Assembly (NCBI RefSeq): GCF_900176365.1
Contig: NZ_FWXY01000022.1
Location: forward strand, 1-64,000
Source: Desulfocicer vacuolatum DSM 3385
GTDB lineage: Bacteria; Desulfobacterota; Desulfobacteria; Desulfobacterales; Desulfobacteraceae
Length of the DNA stretch: 64,000 nt
Direction of reading: 5' to 3'
Made by a program: the position numbers and the translations under genes
The notes under the pieces: model-generated
What the model was told of the DNA's origin: nothing
Seen by the model: the letters and a program-made list of their open reading frames with translations, nothing else
Databases searched by the model: none
In this document: one piece after another, positions 44,565 through 53,404 of the stretch
Position numbering within the stretch: the stretch's first letter is position 1
Layout: the number at the start of each line of letters is the position of its first letter

Positions 44565-45722
44565 TTATTTCAAGCCTTCTTCTTTGCCAAAATCACGGTA
44601 CAGGGAAAATTCATCAATAACAACAGCATCCTTTGGGCTGACTTCCCTGGTAACCATCCTTGCAATGATCTCCCCCAGGCCCGGCCCCAGCATATACCCC
44701 TGACCGCACATGCCCGTGGCATGGAGCAGCCCCGTCACCTCTTTATTCCATCCCAGAATGGGGCTGCCGTCCGGGGTCATGGGATAAAGCCCCCGCCACA
44801 CCCGGCGCACCCGGACATTTTTCAGCCGTGGCAAAAGGTTTACCATGCGGGCCGCCACCTGGGGAAGAAATTGGGAGGTTTCCCGCTTGTCTATGCCCAC
44901 AATGGGGGGGTCCGGGGTGATGCAGAAAATAATATGCCCATGGGCATTTTGATAAAAATAGTAATTCCGGGAACCCGGGGCCGGACGAAGATCCACCAGC
45001 ATGGCTTTGAAAAAAGGCTCCACCGGCTCTGAGACACCCCCTTCATGGGAGTCTGGAAACACCGGGATATCCTGCTCAACAAGGCTCCCAAGCTCCCTTG
45101 AAAAGGGGCCTGCCGCATCAATGATCACAGGTGCATCATAACGTTCTTTATTGGTTGTCACCCCGCACACCCGCCCTTTATCCCGGTGAATTTCCATAAC
45201 CATTTCATTGAAATAAAAATCCACATGGCCCGTGGCCACGGCCCGGCGAAAAAAAGCACTGCCGGTGACAAGGGGGGACGCAGACCCGTCATCCGGGGAA
45301 AAGGTGCCCCCCAAAAGCCCCTGACGATTAATGCCCGGTGCCACGTCAGCCACAGTGTCGGCATCCACATAATCAATATTTAAGCCATGTTTTTTCTGGA
45401 TGGGGAGAAAGCCCTTTAAAAGGGTTTCTTCCTCTTTTCTGTACACCGGAAAAAGATACCCCCCTTTGAGCCACTCAATATCATCCCCATGGATCTGCTG
45501 CCAGGTGGAAAAAATCTCTATGGATCGCATGCAGGCAATAATTTTGCCGGGATCAGAATGGGTGGCCCGGATACCGCCAATGGCATGTTTATTTTCGCCC
45601 TGACCCGGGGAGGCCATCTTGTCAATGACACAGGTTTTCACCCCCAGGGCTCCCAGGGCCATGGCCGTTGGTACCCCCACAGAACCTGCACCCACAAGAA
45701 TCACATCATATTGCTTTGCCAT
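44565..45722 (-). CDS. FAD-dependent D-amino-acid/hydroxyproline dehydrogenase subunit (DadA/LhpB/HcnC-like)
   Basis: A 385-residue DAO-fold flavoprotein. The dinucleotide motif is DVILVGAGSVGVPTAMALG (residues 5-23), followed by AIGGIRATHSDPGKI, VIIDAAGPFSREL, and near the C-terminus RVWRGLYPMTPDGSPILGW. It pairs with the larger iron-sulfur flavoprotein encoded immediately upstream; the ATG shares one base with that stop (TAATG), with AGGAGG inside the upstream gene's last codons. Such pairs form membrane-linked dehydrogenases oxidising D-proline, cis-4-hydroxy-D-proline, glycine or opines. Confidence 0.88.
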   Translation of the reverse strand: MAKQYDVILVGAGSVGVPTAMALGALGVKTCVIDKMASPGQGENKHAIGGIRATHSDPGKIIACMRSIEIFSTWQQIHGDDIEWLKGGYLFPVYRKEEETLLKGFLPIQKKHGLNIDYVDADTVADVAPGINRQGLLGGTFSPDDGSASPLVTGSAFFRRAVATGHVDFYFNEMVMEIHRDKGRVCGVTTNKERYDAPVIIDAAGPFSRELGSLVEQDIPVFPDSHEGGVSEPVEPFFKAMLVDLRPAPGSRNYYFYQNAHGHIIFCITPDPPIVGIDKRETSQFLPQVAARMVNLLPRLKNVRVRRVWRGLYPMTPDGSPILGWNKEVTGLLHATGMCGQGYMLGPGLGEIIARMVTREVSPKDAVVIDEFSLYRDFGKEEGLK

Positions 45723-47806
45723 TATTTACCTCCTTTGATACCGGCCAGGGTGCCAAAGGGCACCTCCACAAACAAAGGACGATGGGTGCCGTCGGTTACC
45801 TCTTTAAGGTCAACCCCCTCATCCCGGAACAGTCCCATCACCATGGGGCGGCACGTTTTAGAACCGCAGGCCCCCATACCGGTGCGATTCAAACCTTTGA
45901 GCTGGTTCATATCCCTCACCCCCCCACGGATGGCAGCCCGGATCTCCCCTGCGGTGATGCGTTCACAGCGACAGATAACAGCATCATCCGGGCAGGCGGA
46001 AAGATCTGGGATGTCCAGGGATGTTAAGGGACTTTTCTGCTCCTTGATTCCAATGGCCCTGGATGCAAGTTCATGGGGCATTTTTATCTGCACCATCAAA
46101 GTGCCTGGAAATTTCTTTTTGTTTGCCACCACCCGCTGCACCGGATAGTCCCCAATAACCTCTCCATCAACATCGGTGACCGTGATCATGGTGCCCTTTT
46201 CCACGGCATCCCGGCCCAGTTCATAGGGAAGGGTCACCGTGGGGTGGGCCGTATCCTTTCGATAATCCACCACACTCACGGCAAGGCCCGGACAAATGGC
46301 CACACAATTGAGACACCCCTTGCACTTATTAACGTCATCCACATGGGGAAGTCCTGTGATGAGATCGTTTTCTGTTTTAATGATATGTTCCGGACAGATG
46401 GAGGTGCAGGGGTTGCAGGGAATCTCCTGGGTGCAATGGAACACCGGCATGACCCCTTCCGGCACCGGCAGGGGCGGGGGCTGTTTTTTTATTTCACCGG
46501 GACGGGATTTCAACACCCGGGCTTTGTCCAGCCATTCCCGGGGAACGTCACCTTTATAAGCCCCCAGAGCTTTTCCAATCTTAACCCCTTCTATTTTTCC
46601 CGTGAACATGGCAGCAGAGGCTTCGGCAATTTCCTGGGCATCACCGGCGGCATAGACATCCATTTCCCACTCCTTTGCCTTGGCAAAAAACTCGTCCACC
46701 GGAGAAAGGCCCACGGCAATGAGCAAAGTGTCCACTTCAACGGTTTTTTCTGTGCCGGGAATGACCTTCCAATTATCATCTATGGCTGCCATGGTCACCG
46801 ATTCCAGGCGCTCCTCACCATTGGCAGACACAACGGTGTGCCGGGTAAAGATAGGGACACCCAATCGTTTTAACTTGTCCGCGTGGACCTTATAACCGCC
46901 CACCTCCGGCAGCCCTTCAATGACGGCCACCACCTCAATATCCGCCTGGAGGGCATGGTATCCGGCAATGATGCCCACGTTGCCGCCCCCCACAATGAGT
47001 ACCCGTTCCGATGCCTTGATAAGATCGCGGTTCACCAGGGTCTGAAAGGCCCCGGCCCCATAGACACCGGGCAGGGTATTGCCGGGAAAGGGAAGCATCT
47101 TTTCCCGGGCCCCGGTGGCCACAAGAACCTTTTGGGGTTTAATCATCACATATCTGTTTTTTCTCACCACCCCCACCACTTTGTCGGAAAAAACCCCCAC
47201 AGCCGTGGTTTCAAGCCAGGTTTCCACAGTGGAAAATATTTCCACTTCCCGGGCCAGAATATGACCGATCTCAAAGCCCCGTGTCCCGGCCCAGGAATCC
47301 TCCACCGACCCAAAAAATTTATGGGTCTGGAGTACCAGTTTTCCCCCCAACCGATCCTTGTCATCAATGATCAGGGTGTCCACCCCCAGTTTTCCAAGCT
47401 CAATGGCAGCGGAAAGTCCTGCCGGTCCCCCGCCAATGATCAACACCGATACCGCCCGGATCTCAACCTCTTTTCGCTCAATGGGATCATCGGCCCCGGG
47501 CACCCGGGGCAGCCCCTCCAGGGATTCCACCACCATCCCCGACGTCAAAGGGGTCATACACGATTTTACAGGAAGGCCGTCGGCCATCACAAGGCACTGG
47601 GAACATTGTCCATTGGCACAAAACATGCCCTGGGCACTGTGATCTTTGGTGTGGTGCCCAAACACCTGGATACCATTGGCAAAAAGGGCAGAAGAGATCA
47701 TTTCTCCCTTGATACCCTGTAGCGATTTTTTGTTCCATGAAAAGGCCACCATCTCCCCCTGGTCCACCTCCATGACAGGATGTTTTGTCAATCTTTGCTT
47801 AGACAT
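45722..47806 (-). CDS. fused iron-sulfur flavoprotein dehydrogenase subunit ([2Fe-2S] + FAD/NAD fold + 2x[4Fe-4S] + BFD-like)
   Basis: A 694-residue fusion. Domains in order: a [2Fe-2S] ferredoxin-like domain (CANGQCSQC and a fourth Cys in VKSCM, about residues 63-83); a pyridine-nucleotide-disulfide oxidoreductase fold (VLIIGGGPAGLSAAIELG, about 120; VLVATGAREKMLPF); two ferredoxin-type clusters (CNPCTSICP and CKGCLNCVAICP, about 450-490); and a C-terminal BFD-like [2Fe-2S] domain (ICRCERITAGEI, GACGSKTCRP). In hydroxyproline or opine dehydrogenases the first two parts are often separate subunits (LhpF/HcnA and LhpE/HcnB). It should relay electrons from the DAO-type subunit. Confidence 0.88.
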   Translation of the reverse strand: MSKQRLTKHPVMEVDQGEMVAFSWNKKSLQGIKGEMISSALFANGIQVFGHHTKDHSAQGMFCANGQCSQCLVMADGLPVKSCMTPLTSGMVVESLEGLPRVPGADDPIERKEVEIRAVSVLIIGGGPAGLSAAIELGKLGVDTLIIDDKDRLGGKLVLQTHKFFGSVEDSWAGTRGFEIGHILAREVEIFSTVETWLETTAVGVFSDKVVGVVRKNRYVMIKPQKVLVATGAREKMLPFPGNTLPGVYGAGAFQTLVNRDLIKASERVLIVGGGNVGIIAGYHALQADIEVVAVIEGLPEVGGYKVHADKLKRLGVPIFTRHTVVSANGEERLESVTMAAIDDNWKVIPGTEKTVEVDTLLIAVGLSPVDEFFAKAKEWEMDVYAAGDAQEIAEASAAMFTGKIEGVKIGKALGAYKGDVPREWLDKARVLKSRPGEIKKQPPPLPVPEGVMPVFHCTQEIPCNPCTSICPEHIIKTENDLITGLPHVDDVNKCKGCLNCVAICPGLAVSVVDYRKDTAHPTVTLPYELGRDAVEKGTMITVTDVDGEVIGDYPVQRVVANKKKFPGTLMVQIKMPHELASRAIGIKEQKSPLTSLDIPDLSACPDDAVICRCERITAGEIRAAIRGGVRDMNQLKGLNRTGMGACGSKTCRPMVMGLFRDEGVDLKEVTDGTHRPLFVEVPFGTLAGIKGGK

Positions 47807-47877
47807 TTGGGTTCCTCCAAAAATATGAAATCAACTGCTTTGTCATACGAATAAGGCAACAGGCATGTCCCAGGCAA

Positions 47878-48615
47878 TCAATGGCCCAGGGACTCTTTTT
47901 TTAACATGCGTTCATTAAATCGACTCACATGTTGTTCGGCAATACGGGCGGCTTCCCGGGGCTGTTGGTCCTGCATGGCCTTGACAATGCGTTGCAGGTC
48001 CAACAGATTTTCTTCCATTCTTTTCTGGGTGAAATCCAGGAAATTGTCATAATATTTTCGAATATTATCGTGGACCACCTGGGCTGCATATTGATACAGG
48101 GCATTTCCCGCAATGCGCCCCATCTCCTTATGGACAGCCTGGTCAATGTCAAGGAATGCTTCCACGGCCCCCTGGGAGGTTTTTACCCGGGCATTTTCCA
48201 CCAGATCTTCAAGGATGGCGATATCTTCGGGGGTGGCCCGCCGGGTGGCAAGCCTTGCAATCTGACCCTCTATGCCCTGTCTGAATTCACCGATATCCTG
48301 GACAGAAAGGGTGCCTGAGCGAATCATGAGCCCCAATGTTTCCGTGAGTTGTTCTGTACCGGCATTTTTCACCATGGCCCCGCCGCCGGTGCCAAGACGA
48401 ATTTCAATGAGCCCTTTTTGCTCAAGAACCCGCAATGACTCCCGCAGGGTACCACGGCTGATATTAAAAGTTTCCCGCAACTCCCGCTCCGGGGGAAGCA
48501 TATCCCCGGGACGAAGTGTGCGATTCAAAATAGCCTCTTGTATCTGATCTACGACATCCTGAAAAATTCTGTTTTTTTTCACTTTCTGGAAATCGGCTTT
48601 TACTTTCAGCGCCAT
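47878..48615 (-). CDS. GntR-family regulator, FadR/FCD type
   Basis: A 245-residue regulator with an N-terminal winged helix (IFQDVVDQIQEAILNRTLRP, LPPERELRETFNISRGTLRE, then wing GLIEIRLGTGGGAMV). The FCD ligand domain carries metal/ligand residues in FLDIDQAVHKEMGR and RFNERML. It lies just upstream of the dehydrogenase genes on the same strand, with a 71-base gap. A TGGT-TAA-ACCA palindrome sits 20 bases before its start, the class operator, so autoregulation is likely. Ligand is probably a D-amino acid or hydroxyproline product. Confidence 0.9.
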   Translation of the reverse strand: MALKVKADFQKVKKNRIFQDVVDQIQEAILNRTLRPGDMLPPERELRETFNISRGTLRESLRVLEQKGLIEIRLGTGGGAMVKNAGTEQLTETLGLMIRSGTLSVQDIGEFRQGIEGQIARLATRRATPEDIAILEDLVENARVKTSQGAVEAFLDIDQAVHKEMGRIAGNALYQYAAQVVHDNIRKYYDNFLDFTQKRMEENLLDLQRIVKAMQDQQPREAARIAEQHVSRFNERMLKKESLGH

Positions 48616-48634
48616 GGGGATCCTTTCCTTTTTG

Positions 48635-48649
48635 AATGGTTAAACCATT
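48635..48649. promoter_or_regulatory. FadR-type GntR operator
   Basis: AATGGTTAAACCATT is a perfect 7+1+7 palindrome containing TGGT-N3-ACCA, the half-sites bound by FadR/LldR-like GntR regulators. It lies 20 bases upstream of the regulator's own ATG (48615). Confidence 0.65.
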
Positions 48650-48830
48650 ATTATGGTATATTTATTTACTTGTCAAGCACCCTTTACATCATTTCCATGC
48701 CCAACCGGCATGCAGCCTCCTGTTTCCAGTAAAAAAGTATCCACCGGGGCTGTTTTTTTTTACCACTCCCCAGCCTCCTTGTGACACATATCAAATCCGG
48801 CAATTTTGATTCCTAAAAGGTCGAAATATC

Positions 48831-48858
48831 TTGACATTTAACGGGCAGATATCATATT
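48831..48858 (+). promoter_or_regulatory. candidate sigma-70 promoter for yggT
   Basis: TTGACA (48831-48836) is followed after 16 bases by CATATT (48853-48858), a 4/6 match to the -10 box. It lies about 130 bases before the yggT start within a 372-base gene-free stretch that otherwise shows nothing recognisable. Confidence 0.35.
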
Positions 48859-48987
48859 TCTTTCTTTATCAACTGTTTTCAGTTAACGGGTTCACCTGCA
48901 ACCCGGCCACCGGGGCTGACGTGCAAAAAATCACATTGGCTTAACCAGAAAAAACCATCTTAATTTAACAGGAGATTTTGAATATTA

Positions 48988-49287
48988 ATGTTTATCCTTG
49001 GAAATTTTTTTGAGGCCGTTGCCGTTGTTCTGGACTATGCATTGAGCATTTTCATGTGGATCATCATTGCCAGGGCCGTTCTTTCCTGGGTCAATCCGGA
49101 CCCCTACAACAACATCGTCAGATTCATCAATAACATCACTGATCCCGTTCTATACCAGATTAGAAGAAACCTGCCGGTCAATTTTGGCGGCCTGGACATC
49201 TCCCCCATTATTGCCATGCTGGGCATCATATTTATTCAAACCTTTGTTGTGGGAAGCCTGCACCGCCTGGCCATGACACTGTCCTGA
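48988..49287 (+). CDS. yggT: YggT-family membrane protein
   Basis: A 99-residue protein with two membrane helices. Typical features are IFMWIIIARAVLSWVNPDPYN, the polar segment NITDPVLYQIRRNLPVN, and GLDISPIIAMLGI in the second helix. YggT proteins are linked to cell-division or osmotic functions and are often next to DivIVA-type genes, as here (divIVA-like gene 112 bases downstream). The function itself is undefined. Confidence 0.93.
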   Translation: MFILGNFFEAVAVVLDYALSIFMWIIIARAVLSWVNPDPYNNIVRFINNITDPVLYQIRRNLPVNFGGLDISPIIAMLGIIFIQTFVVGSLHRLAMTLS

Positions 49288-49307
49288 TCATTACCGCCCC
49301 AAACCCT

Positions 49308-49352
49308 TCCGGGCGGACCGAATTCTGACCTCGTTCCGCCCACAACGAAGCA
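49308..49352 (-). repeat. family C fragment, copy C7
   Basis: GGGCGGACC...ATTCTGACC...GTTCCGCCCACAACGAAG matches the inverted second hairpin of family C. It occupies the yggT-divIVA gap. Confidence 0.7.
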
Positions 49353-49399
49353 TGAAAGAGTGTAAGACTTATTTACTCTTTAAACAAAAGGAGCCCAAA

Positions 49400-49900
49400 A
49401 TGGGCATCACACCGGCTGTGATTCAACAAAAGGAATTTTCCACCCGTTTCCGGGGCTTTGATATACGCGAAGTAGACACTTTTCTTGAAGAGGTGGCCCA
49501 GGAACTGACCCGGCTCAACGATAAAATTAAAATAATGGATGCGGAAAGACACCGTCTGGATCTGGAAAATCGAGGCTACAGGGAGCGGGAAAACACCATG
49601 AAGCATATCATGGTAAAATCCCAGCAAGTCATAGATGAGATGAAAAAAAATGCCAGCAAATCCGCGGAATCCATTATTGCAGATGCAGAAACCCAGGCAG
49701 AAAAAATACTGAACCGCGCCCACCAGCGCCTGGCCCAGCTATACAGTGACATCACAGAATTAAAACGCCAGCGTATGCAGATAGAAGTTCAAATCGGGGC
49801 TGTGATTGAAAATCATTCCAAATTACTCAAAATGAGTATAGAAGAAAATAAGGCCGCAGATGAGGCAGATCCCTCCCTGAAATTCATGAAACAAGGATAG
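49400..49900 (+). CDS. DivIVA-domain coiled-coil protein
   Basis: A 166-residue cytoplasmic protein. The start at 49400 has AAAGGAG 8 bases upstream; a frame from 49352 would translate part of repeat C7. Residues of about 1-60 form the DivIVA lipid-binding domain (ITPAVIQQKEFSTRFRGFDI, REVDTFLEEVAQEL). The rest is a coiled coil (AERHRLDLENRGYREREN onward; AEKILNRAHQRLAQLY). DivIVA proteins mark negatively curved membrane and recruit division or polar proteins. It precedes the pilT genes on the same strand. Confidence 0.9.
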   Translation: MGITPAVIQQKEFSTRFRGFDIREVDTFLEEVAQELTRLNDKIKIMDAERHRLDLENRGYRERENTMKHIMVKSQQVIDEMKKNASKSAESIIADAETQAEKILNRAHQRLAQLYSDITELKRQRMQIEVQIGAVIENHSKLLKMSIEENKAADEADPSLKFMKQG

Positions 49901-49952
49901 GACAAAACCCGCCGGTCAGACAAAAGAACCCCATACAACACCAGGAGACTCC

Positions 49953-51035
49953 ATGGCAAAGATAGACGCTTTTTTCAAGTTGATGAACGAACAGGGGGCT
50001 TCGGATTTACACCTCGTTGCAGGACAGCCACCGGCCTTGAGGCTCCATGGAGACATTGAACGGGTCCGTTATAATGTCCTTTCCAATGATGATCTCAGAG
50101 GCCTTTTATATGAAATCACACCGGAAGAAAAAATAAAGGTTTTTGAAGAAACAGGGGATGTGGATTTTGGTTATGAAATCCCGGGGCTTGCCCGGTACAG
50201 GGCCAATTATTTTATGCAGAAATACGGCATTGCCGCCGTATTCCGTGAAATCCCTTCGGACATATTAACCGCAGAACAGCTGGGATTGCCGCCTGTTATA
50301 TCAAAACTTGCCGATCTTCCCAGGGGGCTTGTACTGGTCACCGGTCCCACCGGCAGCGGAAAATCCACCACCCTTGCCGCCATCATTGACCAGGCCAACA
50401 GAACCAGAAAAGATCATATCATCACCGTGGAAGACCCCATTGAATTTGTCCATAAGAGCCAGGGATGCATTGTAAACCACCGGGAGGTGGGAACCCACAC
50501 CAAAACATTCTCATCCGCCCTTAAAGGAGCCCTTCGTGAAGACCCGGACATCATCCTGGTGGGGGAACTCAGGGATCTTGAAACCATCTCCCTGGCTGTG
50601 GAAGCCGCCTCCACCGGCCATCTGGTCTTTGGCACCCTGCACACCTCTTCTGCCCCTAAAACCGTTGATCGAATCATTGAAGTCTTTCCTTCATCAGAAC
50701 AGGAACAGATCAGATCCACTCTGTCCGACGGACTTCGGGCTGTGGTGGCCCAGGTATTATTTAAGCGCGTTGACAAAAAAGGTAGATGCGCTGCCATGGA
50801 GGTCATGGTGGCCACCCCGGCCGTGCGAAATCTGGTCCGGGAATCGAAAACCCACCAGCTTCCCTCCATGATCCAGACCGGGAAACAATACGGTATGCAG
50901 CTGTTGGACGATGCCATCATGCAACTCTACGAAAAAGGATGGATCAGCCCGGATGAAGCCTATGCCAAAGCCAATACCAAGTCATTGTTTCGGCCCTTTC
51001 TCAAGAAACCGCCGGCAGACTTCACAGATGCTTAA
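49953..51035 (+). CDS. pilT: type IV pilus retraction ATPase PilT
   Basis: A 360-residue secretion ATPase. It shows the PilT N-domain (QGASDLHLVAGQPPALRLHG), Walker A GPTGSGKST (about residue 132), Asp box VEDPIEFVHKSQG, Walker B DIILVGELRD, His box TGHLVFGTLHTSSA, and the PilT-specific AVRNLVRESKTHQLPSMIQT. It powers pilus retraction. AGGAG lies 7 bases before the ATG. The next gene encodes a second family member. Confidence 0.96.
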   Translation: MAKIDAFFKLMNEQGASDLHLVAGQPPALRLHGDIERVRYNVLSNDDLRGLLYEITPEEKIKVFEETGDVDFGYEIPGLARYRANYFMQKYGIAAVFREIPSDILTAEQLGLPPVISKLADLPRGLVLVTGPTGSGKSTTLAAIIDQANRTRKDHIITVEDPIEFVHKSQGCIVNHREVGTHTKTFSSALKGALREDPDIILVGELRDLETISLAVEAASTGHLVFGTLHTSSAPKTVDRIIEVFPSSEQEQIRSTLSDGLRAVVAQVLFKRVDKKGRCAAMEVMVATPAVRNLVRESKTHQLPSMIQTGKQYGMQLLDDAIMQLYEKGWISPDEAYAKANTKSLFRPFLKKPPADFTDA

Positions 51036-51204
51036 ACAAATCACAACAGTGTCTGGGGAAAAATTGGAAAAGACCGCCATTGTCATCCATTTTGCCCGGC
51101 TCACATAAGTAGCCCAATACTGCCCAGGCCCAGACAAACCAATATGGGCCACCGGCAAAACATTTACATTACCAAACCGACTATTTACGAATCAGGAAGC
51201 CACC

Positions 51205-52368
51205 ATGCAAAGACAAGAAATGGATCACATACTGACCAAGATGCTCGAGTCCCACAACAATGTTTCCGATTTGAATTTTACCCCGGGAAAACCATTGCAG
51301 GTGGAAAGCTCAGGAGAACTGGTCCCGGTTCACATGGAGCCGGAATTTGATTTATTGACCCCCTTTCAAACAGAAGCCTTTGCCCTGAATCTCATACACG
51401 GTGACCGACGTCTCACAGAAACCCTTTTAAAAGAAGGCTCCTGCGATTTATCTTATGCATTAGGGGACATGGCACGTTTCAGGGTAAATATTTTTTCAAG
51501 ATCCGGTAAATACGCCATTGTTTTACGAAAACTGGAAACCCAGATTCCCACGGTGAAACAACTGAATCTGCCCCCGGCATTTAATAAGATGGTCCATGAA
51601 AAAAACGGCATCATATTTGTCACCGGCTCCACGGGAAGTGGTAAAAGTACCTCCCTTGCAGCCCTGCTTGATGAGTTCAATGACACCCGGTCTGTTCATA
51701 TCATCACATTGGAAGATCCCATTGAGTTCCAGCACCCCCAGAAAAAAGCCACCTTTAACCAGCGGGAGCTGGGGGCAGATTTTGACACCTTTGCAAGTGG
51801 CCTTCGTGCCGCCCTTCGCCAGGCCCCCAAAATAATTCTGGTGGGGGAGATGCGGGACAGGGAAACCGTGGAAATAGGTCTTTCCGCTGCAGAAACCGGC
51901 CATCTTGTCTTGTCCACCCTGCACACCGTGGATGCAGGCCAGACCATTAATCGTATTGTGGGCATGTTTTCATCCGAAGAGGAAAAACAAATCCGTCTGC
52001 GCCTGGCAGACACTGTGAGATGGATTGTATGCCAGCGGCTTTTACCTAAAACCGGGGGGGGCCGGGTGGCGGCCTTTGAAATTATGGGCAACAACCTCAG
52101 GATCAAGGATGCCATCACCAACGGAGAATCCGAAGACAAAACTTTTTATCAAATCATCAAAGACGGTACGGCATTTGATATGACCACCTTTGACGACTTC
52201 ATTCTGGGGTTATACCAGAAAGGTCTTATCACCGAGGACATTGCCATGGGCTATGCTTCCAGAAAGGCGGTGGTGGGCAGGGGCATGGACTCCATCAAAA
52301 GTGCCCGGGGGGAAAAGACCACAGAAATTGAAAACCTGGAACTGGACCATAACTACGAAGGAGCGTAA
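51205..52368 (+). CDS. second PilT/PilU-type ATPase
   Basis: A 387-residue PilT-family ATPase. Walker A is GSTGSGKSTSLAAL (about residue 137), Asp box LEDPIEFQHPQK, Walker B ILVGEMRDRETVE and His box TGHLVLSTLHTVDA. The N-terminal region departs from PilT (NNVSDLNFTPGKPLQVESSG), and the C-terminus lacks the exact AIRNLIRE motif (it has MGNNLRIKDAITNGES). Paired retraction ATPases are common; the role of this one could be PilU-like. It is 169 bases after pilT. Confidence 0.9.
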   Translation: MQRQEMDHILTKMLESHNNVSDLNFTPGKPLQVESSGELVPVHMEPEFDLLTPFQTEAFALNLIHGDRRLTETLLKEGSCDLSYALGDMARFRVNIFSRSGKYAIVLRKLETQIPTVKQLNLPPAFNKMVHEKNGIIFVTGSTGSGKSTSLAALLDEFNDTRSVHIITLEDPIEFQHPQKKATFNQRELGADFDTFASGLRAALRQAPKIILVGEMRDRETVEIGLSAAETGHLVLSTLHTVDAGQTINRIVGMFSSEEEKQIRLRLADTVRWIVCQRLLPKTGGGRVAAFEIMGNNLRIKDAITNGESEDKTFYQIIKDGTAFDMTTFDDFILGLYQKGLITEDIAMGYASRKAVVGRGMDSIKSARGEKTTEIENLELDHNYEGA

Positions 52369-52373
52369 CACCC

Positions 52374-53051
52374 GTGGAAATCATCTGTACCGGCTGCAGC
52401 GCCAAACTCAATATACCGGATCACAAAATCCCCAAGGATAGAAAAGCCTCTTTTTTGTGCCCCAAATGCAAACAGCGCCTCTATGTGGGCCAAGACGCAC
52501 CAGGCACCGGAGAAACGCCAAAGCCCACAGCCCCGACAGCCGCTGCGGAGGCACCGGCCCAATCCAACACACCGGACTATGATGCATCAGAAAGACCCTT
52601 TGATTATCTTGATGATGACGCAGAGACCGCCCTGATCTGCCTTGGAGAATCAGACATCCAAGGGCATGCCCGCAATGCCCTGGAAAAGATGGGGTATCAC
52701 ATAGAAGCGGTGAAAGATGTCAGAACAGCATTAACCCGGATGAAATATCATCTGTTTAATATCATTGTGCTGGATGAACAATTTGACACAGAGCACAGGG
52801 GCACCGGCACCCTGTTCCAGGAATTAAAAGATCTGGATATGGGGCTAAGAAGACAGATTGTGGTGATTCTCATCTCCAATACAGTGAGAACCCAGGATAA
52901 CATGGCGGCCCTGCACACCAGTGTCAACCAGATCATCAATCGCAAGGATATGCCCGCCAATGCCCTGAACCTCTTTAAAAAGACACTGAAAGACCACGGA
53001 CAATTTTACGCCATATTCAATGAAACCCTTAAAAAGATGGGTAAAATTTAG
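52374..53051 (+). CDS. zinc-ribbon plus degenerate receiver-like protein
   Basis: A 225-residue cytoplasmic protein starting at GTG (AAGGAG at 52358-52363, 10 bases upstream). Residues 4-42 are an MJ0042-type zinc ribbon (CTGCSAKLNIP, FLCPKCKQRL). A Pro/Ala linker follows. About 85-200 resembles a two-component receiver in secondary structure (ALICLGESDIQGHARNALE, IIVLDEQFD), but the paired acidic residues and the conserved lysine are not all clear. It follows the second PilT-type gene by 5 bases and so is probably co-expressed, perhaps as a pilus or motility accessory. Confidence 0.75.
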   Translation: MEIICTGCSAKLNIPDHKIPKDRKASFLCPKCKQRLYVGQDAPGTGETPKPTAPTAAAEAPAQSNTPDYDASERPFDYLDDDAETALICLGESDIQGHARNALEKMGYHIEAVKDVRTALTRMKYHLFNIIVLDEQFDTEHRGTGTLFQELKDLDMGLRRQIVVILISNTVRTQDNMAALHTSVNQIINRKDMPANALNLFKKTLKDHGQFYAIFNETLKKMGKI

Positions 53052-53130
53052 ACGATTTCAAACATCCCTCATCCCATATCAACCGCCCCCTGAAATAAAG
53101 CCCCATGGGGGCAAGGTACCTGTGGCAGTT

Positions 53131-53310
53131 TTATATACAAGGCAAGCTAAGGCAGAGCCGCCCCCCGATGGGTAATAGGAACCGGACAATTGAGCTGTCT
53201 ACAGTTCCGGTCCGGGCCCATTGCCCATCGGGGGGCAGCGGCATAATACCATTTGGCTCCGCGTCTACGACCCTATATTTGTTGTGTCCGCCAGGAGATG
53301 TGGGTTTATA
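53131..53310 (+). repeat. family A structured repeat, copy A4
   Basis: TTATATACAA opens and TTTATATGAA closes this module. The outer stem GCCCCCCGATGGGTAAT faces ATTGCCCATCGGGGGGC-type arms (variable pair T-A). The loop and tail match other copies. Confidence 0.9.
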
Positions 53311-53397
53311 TGAAATACTCCGCAAATCAGGGGTGTATTTCAAACTTTGTTGTGGGCGGAGCGAGGACAGAATAAGGTCCGCCCGTGGCGGTTATAA
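53307..53397 (+). repeat. family C repeat, copy C5
   Basis: A full copy. GGGCGGA faces TCCGCCC, where copy C3 has GGGCAGA facing TCTGCCC, a compensatory change. TGAAATAC faces GTATTTCA. It ends 8 bases before the coaX stop. Confidence 0.88.
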
Positions 53398-53404
53398 AAA
53401 AAGC

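Noticed and set aside
46073-47722. Long open frames on the plus strand opposite the 694-residue dehydrogenase gene
   Set aside because: They are antisense to a strongly conserved multi-domain protein, lack starts with ribosome binding sites and encode His/Gly-rich nonsense; they are by-products of high GC third positions.
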